Assembly: GCA_965365285.1 (NCBI GenBank)
Contig: CBDUBC010000018.1
Coordinates: 1-35,618 of the forward strand
Source: JAURDE01 sp965365285
GTDB taxonomy: Bacteria; Bdellovibrionota; Bacteriovoracia; Bacteriovoracales; Bacteriovoracaceae
DNA: 35,618 nucleotides
Direction of reading: 5' to 3'
Below are positions 33,735 to 35,618 of this stretch, in pieces (position 1 is the stretch's first letter; the number at the start of each line of letters is the position of its first letter). A program made the position numbers and the translations under genes. The notes beneath the pieces are model-generated. The model did no database searches. It was not told where the DNA came from and saw only the letters and a program-made list of their open reading frames with translations.

Positions 33735-33744
33735 ACGCCTGTTT
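33715..33744. terminator. Hairpin at response-regulator / dsbD junction
   Basis: GGCG (33725-33728) pairs with CGCC (33736-33739) over a 7-nt loop, and AAACA (33715-33719) pairs with TGTTT (33740-33744) beyond a five-base bulge. It covers both stop codons. On the plus strand TGTTTAATTT follows, so a weak terminator is possible. Confidence 0.35.
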
Positions 33745-35618
33745 AATTTCATCGAGACTAATTGTTTCTCCTAAATCTTTAACCTTACCATTTTTTGTAA
33801 TGACAAAATAGGCAGGAATACCAACCTTTCCCCTGACCTCGAGCCATTTTCCTATGATGGGATCTCTTTTAGTCCAATCCGCAAGGAGAAGCTTAATATT
33901 ATTTTGAGTAATAAAATCTTTAAAACTCAAGGTTTCGATCACGAGCTTTTCATTTACCTTACAGGTAAAACACCATTTAGCGGTAAAGTCGACGAAGGTC
34001 GGAATTTTTTGATCCTTATGTAATTCAAAGACTTCAGGGGTCCATTTCTTCCAATCTAATCCAGAGGCTTTTTTATCTTCTACGATATGCATAGATTCAC
34101 TGTCCGTATTTGAGGTAAGAACAACATTCACGAGCATAAGAAGAGACCCTAAGAAGAGGCCAAAGGTAATAAAAGATTTTTTAGAAAGAGATTTTCTAAT
34201 ATAAAAAGCAAAGAATATTAGAACTAAGGCAGTATTGAGCTTTAAAAGAGCAAGAGTACCACTTACCTGCGAAACAAAAACGTCTAGTAACCAAATAATA
34301 GTGAGAATAAGAGTTAACCCAAGAAACTTCTTCATCGTTTCCATCCAATGACCAGGCTTTGGTAGAAAAGAGATGATGGATGGAAAAAAGGCCGTGAGAA
34401 CAAAAGGAAAGGCAAGACCTAGTCCAATAAAGAAGAATACTAAAAGGATCGTTTGCCAAGAGGAAGTAAAGGCAAAGGTTAAAGCAGTCCCTAAAAAAGG
34501 AGCACTACAAGGAGTAGAGAGTATAGTGGCCAGTACCCCAGAGAGAAAGTCCCCTCCAAAGCCTCTTTTAAGTTCAACATCTCCAAGAATTTTTCCGCCT
34601 GGAGTTCTAAATTCAAAAAGTCCAAAAAGATTTAAAGAAAAAACGAAAATGACAAAAATCATCACTGCTACAAATTGAGGGGACTGAAGCTGAAAGCCCC
34701 AGCCGACAAATTCACCACCGGATTTAATCGCTAGAACAACTCCTCCAAGCACCATAAAGGAGACAAGGATACCTAGAGTATAAAAAATATTGTGAAGAAA
34801 AATATCTTTTTTACTATCATGTCCATGGGCCAGTAGTCCAAAAAGCTTCAGAGAGATTACTGGAAGAACACACGGCATGACATTTAGAATTAAACCACCA
34901 ATAAAGGCCATAAAGATAAAGTACCAGATGCTTGAGCCTTCATTGGTTTCTTGATTGGAAACAAGCTCAGGTTTTTCCTCAACAGCTGTAACGAGACTTA
35001 AAAACTCACGACTGGATTCAAAACCCTTGAGGTTGAAGCTATTAAACTTTTTCTCAATAACATAGACGATACCGTCCTTTGGGTTTTGAAAAAGGAATTG
35101 AAGATTATATGGGGTCTTAAAGACTCCATCTTCAGGAAGTGGAATTTCAGGCTCTTGGTATTCGCCATCCCACTCGGCAAGGATTTTTCCATAAAAATTA
35201 TTCTCTTTATCCTTAAAGAGAGACTCTCGTTTAAAGTTAAAAGGAGTCTGGGGAAAGGGAATGAGTAGGTTGACTGACGGATCAAAGGAGAGCTCTTCTT
35301 TATTTGAAAAATAACTATAATTAAAAGAGAGGAGATTTTCTTTTTCATTAGATTTAAAAAGGACTAAATCGAGGGAAAGAGGCCACTCTGTTCTCTGAGG
35401 GATTTTCTTAAAATGCTTTTCTAATTCCTGTTCACTTACTGAAAAGGGGTTTGGTTTAGTGAGGCTTAATTGATTTCCATTTAAATTAGCGTTTATAACT
35501 ACTTGCCCAGGAATACAAACGTGCTTACATACAAGCCATTGGGAGCGAAGTTGGAGATCTCCTCCTTTTCTCCCACATCGAGAAGAAGGTGCCAGAGGTG
35601 GGAGCTCGCGTCGGGGAG
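33721..35618 (-). CDS. dsbD: DsbD-type thiol:disulfide interchange protein, 5'-truncated
   Basis: The frame is open from its stop at 33721 to the window edge, so at least 632 residues are encoded and the true start is outside; the Met at 34911 is internal. The N-terminal periplasmic domain has LVCKHVCIPG (near 35520), the Cys pair of the DsbD alpha domain. The membrane core has MPCVLPV (near 34870) and STPCSAPF, the two redox Cys that carry electrons across the membrane, with about eight spans. The C-terminal thioredoxin-like domain has KWCFTCK. Electrons from cytosolic thioredoxin would feed periplasmic disulfide isomerases or cytochrome c maturation. Confidence 0.9.
   Translation of the reverse strand, partial: PRRELPPLAPSSRCGRKGGDLQLRSQWLVCKHVCIPGQVVINANLNGNQLSLTKPNPFSVSEQELEKHFKKIPQRTEWPLSLDLVLFKSNEKENLLSFNYSYFSNKEELSFDPSVNLLIPFPQTPFNFKRESLFKDKENNFYGKILAEWDGEYQEPEIPLPEDGVFKTPYNLQFLFQNPKDGIVYVIEKKFNSFNLKGFESSREFLSLVTAVEEKPELVSNQETNEGSSIWYFIFMAFIGGLILNVMPCVLPVISLKLFGLLAHGHDSKKDIFLHNIFYTLGILVSFMVLGGVVLAIKSGGEFVGWGFQLQSPQFVAVMIFVIFVFSLNLFGLFEFRTPGGKILGDVELKRGFGGDFLSGVLATILSTPCSAPFLGTALTFAFTSSWQTILLVFFFIGLGLAFPFVLTAFFPSIISFLPKPGHWMETMKKFLGLTLILTIIWLLDVFVSQVSGTLALLKLNTALVLIFFAFYIRKSLSKKSFITFGLFLGSLLMLVNVVLTSNTDSESMHIVEDKKASGLDWKKWTPEVFELHKDQKIPTFVDFTAKWCFTCKVNEKLVIETLSFKDFITQNNIKLLLADWTKRDPIIGKWLEVRGKVGIPAYFVITKNGKVKDLGETISLDEIKQAFTSP

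Noticed and set aside
34373..34678. Plus-strand 101-codon ORF inside dsbD
   Set aside because: Lys/Pro-rich product produced by reading the complement of membrane-span codons; dsbD is strongly supported on the other strand.
34911..35618. Minus-strand end region as a separate gene from DsbD
   Set aside because: Reading the frame upstream of the Met at 34911 finds no stop to the window edge and shows the DsbD N-terminal Cys pair, so it is one gene.
1..35618. CRISPR arrays, insertion sequences, prophage or integron features
   Set aside because: No regularly spaced repeats, transposase, integrase or terminal repeats were seen. The repetitive look of 20100-22180 is coiled-coil coding sequence.

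Overview
This is an AT-rich, very densely coded bacterial window with almost no intergenic space. Gene content points to a diderm with LPS, outer-membrane lipoproteins, complex I, a Tad/Flp-like pilus locus and many small response regulators. I infer a Bdellovibrionota-type organism (Bacteriovorax/Halobacteriovorax-like), but no rRNA or other taxonomic marker is present, so this is a moderate-confidence guess.

Layout. (1) 1-3146: a lipoprotein operon (a gene cut by the window edge, an LPP20-like lipoprotein, an LpoB-like PBP activator, a COG3014-like lipoprotein). It is followed by a secreted protein with an HExxH motif (3221-4144) that has a 20-bp dyad upstream. (2) 4170-7256: promoter and nuoB-nuoC-nuoD-nuoI (quinone-proximal modules of complex I) plus a small ORF. 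(3) 7242-8602 (-): an RlmI/RlmK-like methyltransferase and a small protein. (4) 8634-12468: a TadB/TadC-like membrane protein, ettA and aspartokinase. (5) 12442-16661 (-): a compact, diverged Tad-like cluster. In transcription order it holds Flp pilin, small membrane protein, pseudopilin-like protein, CpaB-position protein, secreted protein, secretin-like protein and CpaF-type ATPase. (6) 16842-18793: a SPOR-domain protein facing a REC plus degenerate HD-GYP regulator. (7) 18898-23748: mannose-1-phosphate guanylyltransferase, then a stator-like pair: a 948-residue MotB-like protein with a very long coiled coil and an OmpA-like end, and a MotA/TolQ/ZorA-like channel protein. (8) 23745-27671 (-): purB, an outer-membrane barrel candidate, a TolC-family protein and a small secreted protein. 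(9) 27863-32909: kdsB-pyrG-kdsA-kdsC-DUF493-gpsA, a Kdo and phospholipid-precursor operon headed by a structured leader. (10) 32961-33734: two tandem single-domain response regulators. (11) 33721-end (-): a DsbD-type thiol:disulfide reductase cut by the window edge.

How the genes work together. The Kdo operon is biochemically coherent: PyrG makes the CTP that KdsB uses to activate the Kdo made by KdsA and KdsC. The pilus cluster supplies a pilin, outer-membrane gate and ATPase, and the 8634 gene could supply the inner-membrane platform. The least ordinary system is the stator-like pair at 20013-23748. It keeps the MotB proton-site Asp and the peptidoglycan-binding end, but separates them by about 675 residues of predicted coiled coil.

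Architecture. All five convergent gene pairs overlap at their 3' ends (4 to 27 bp), and small hairpins span or abut four of those junctions. No gene-free stretch exceeds about 190 bp. I saw no tRNA, rRNA, CRISPR array, insertion sequence or phage gene.
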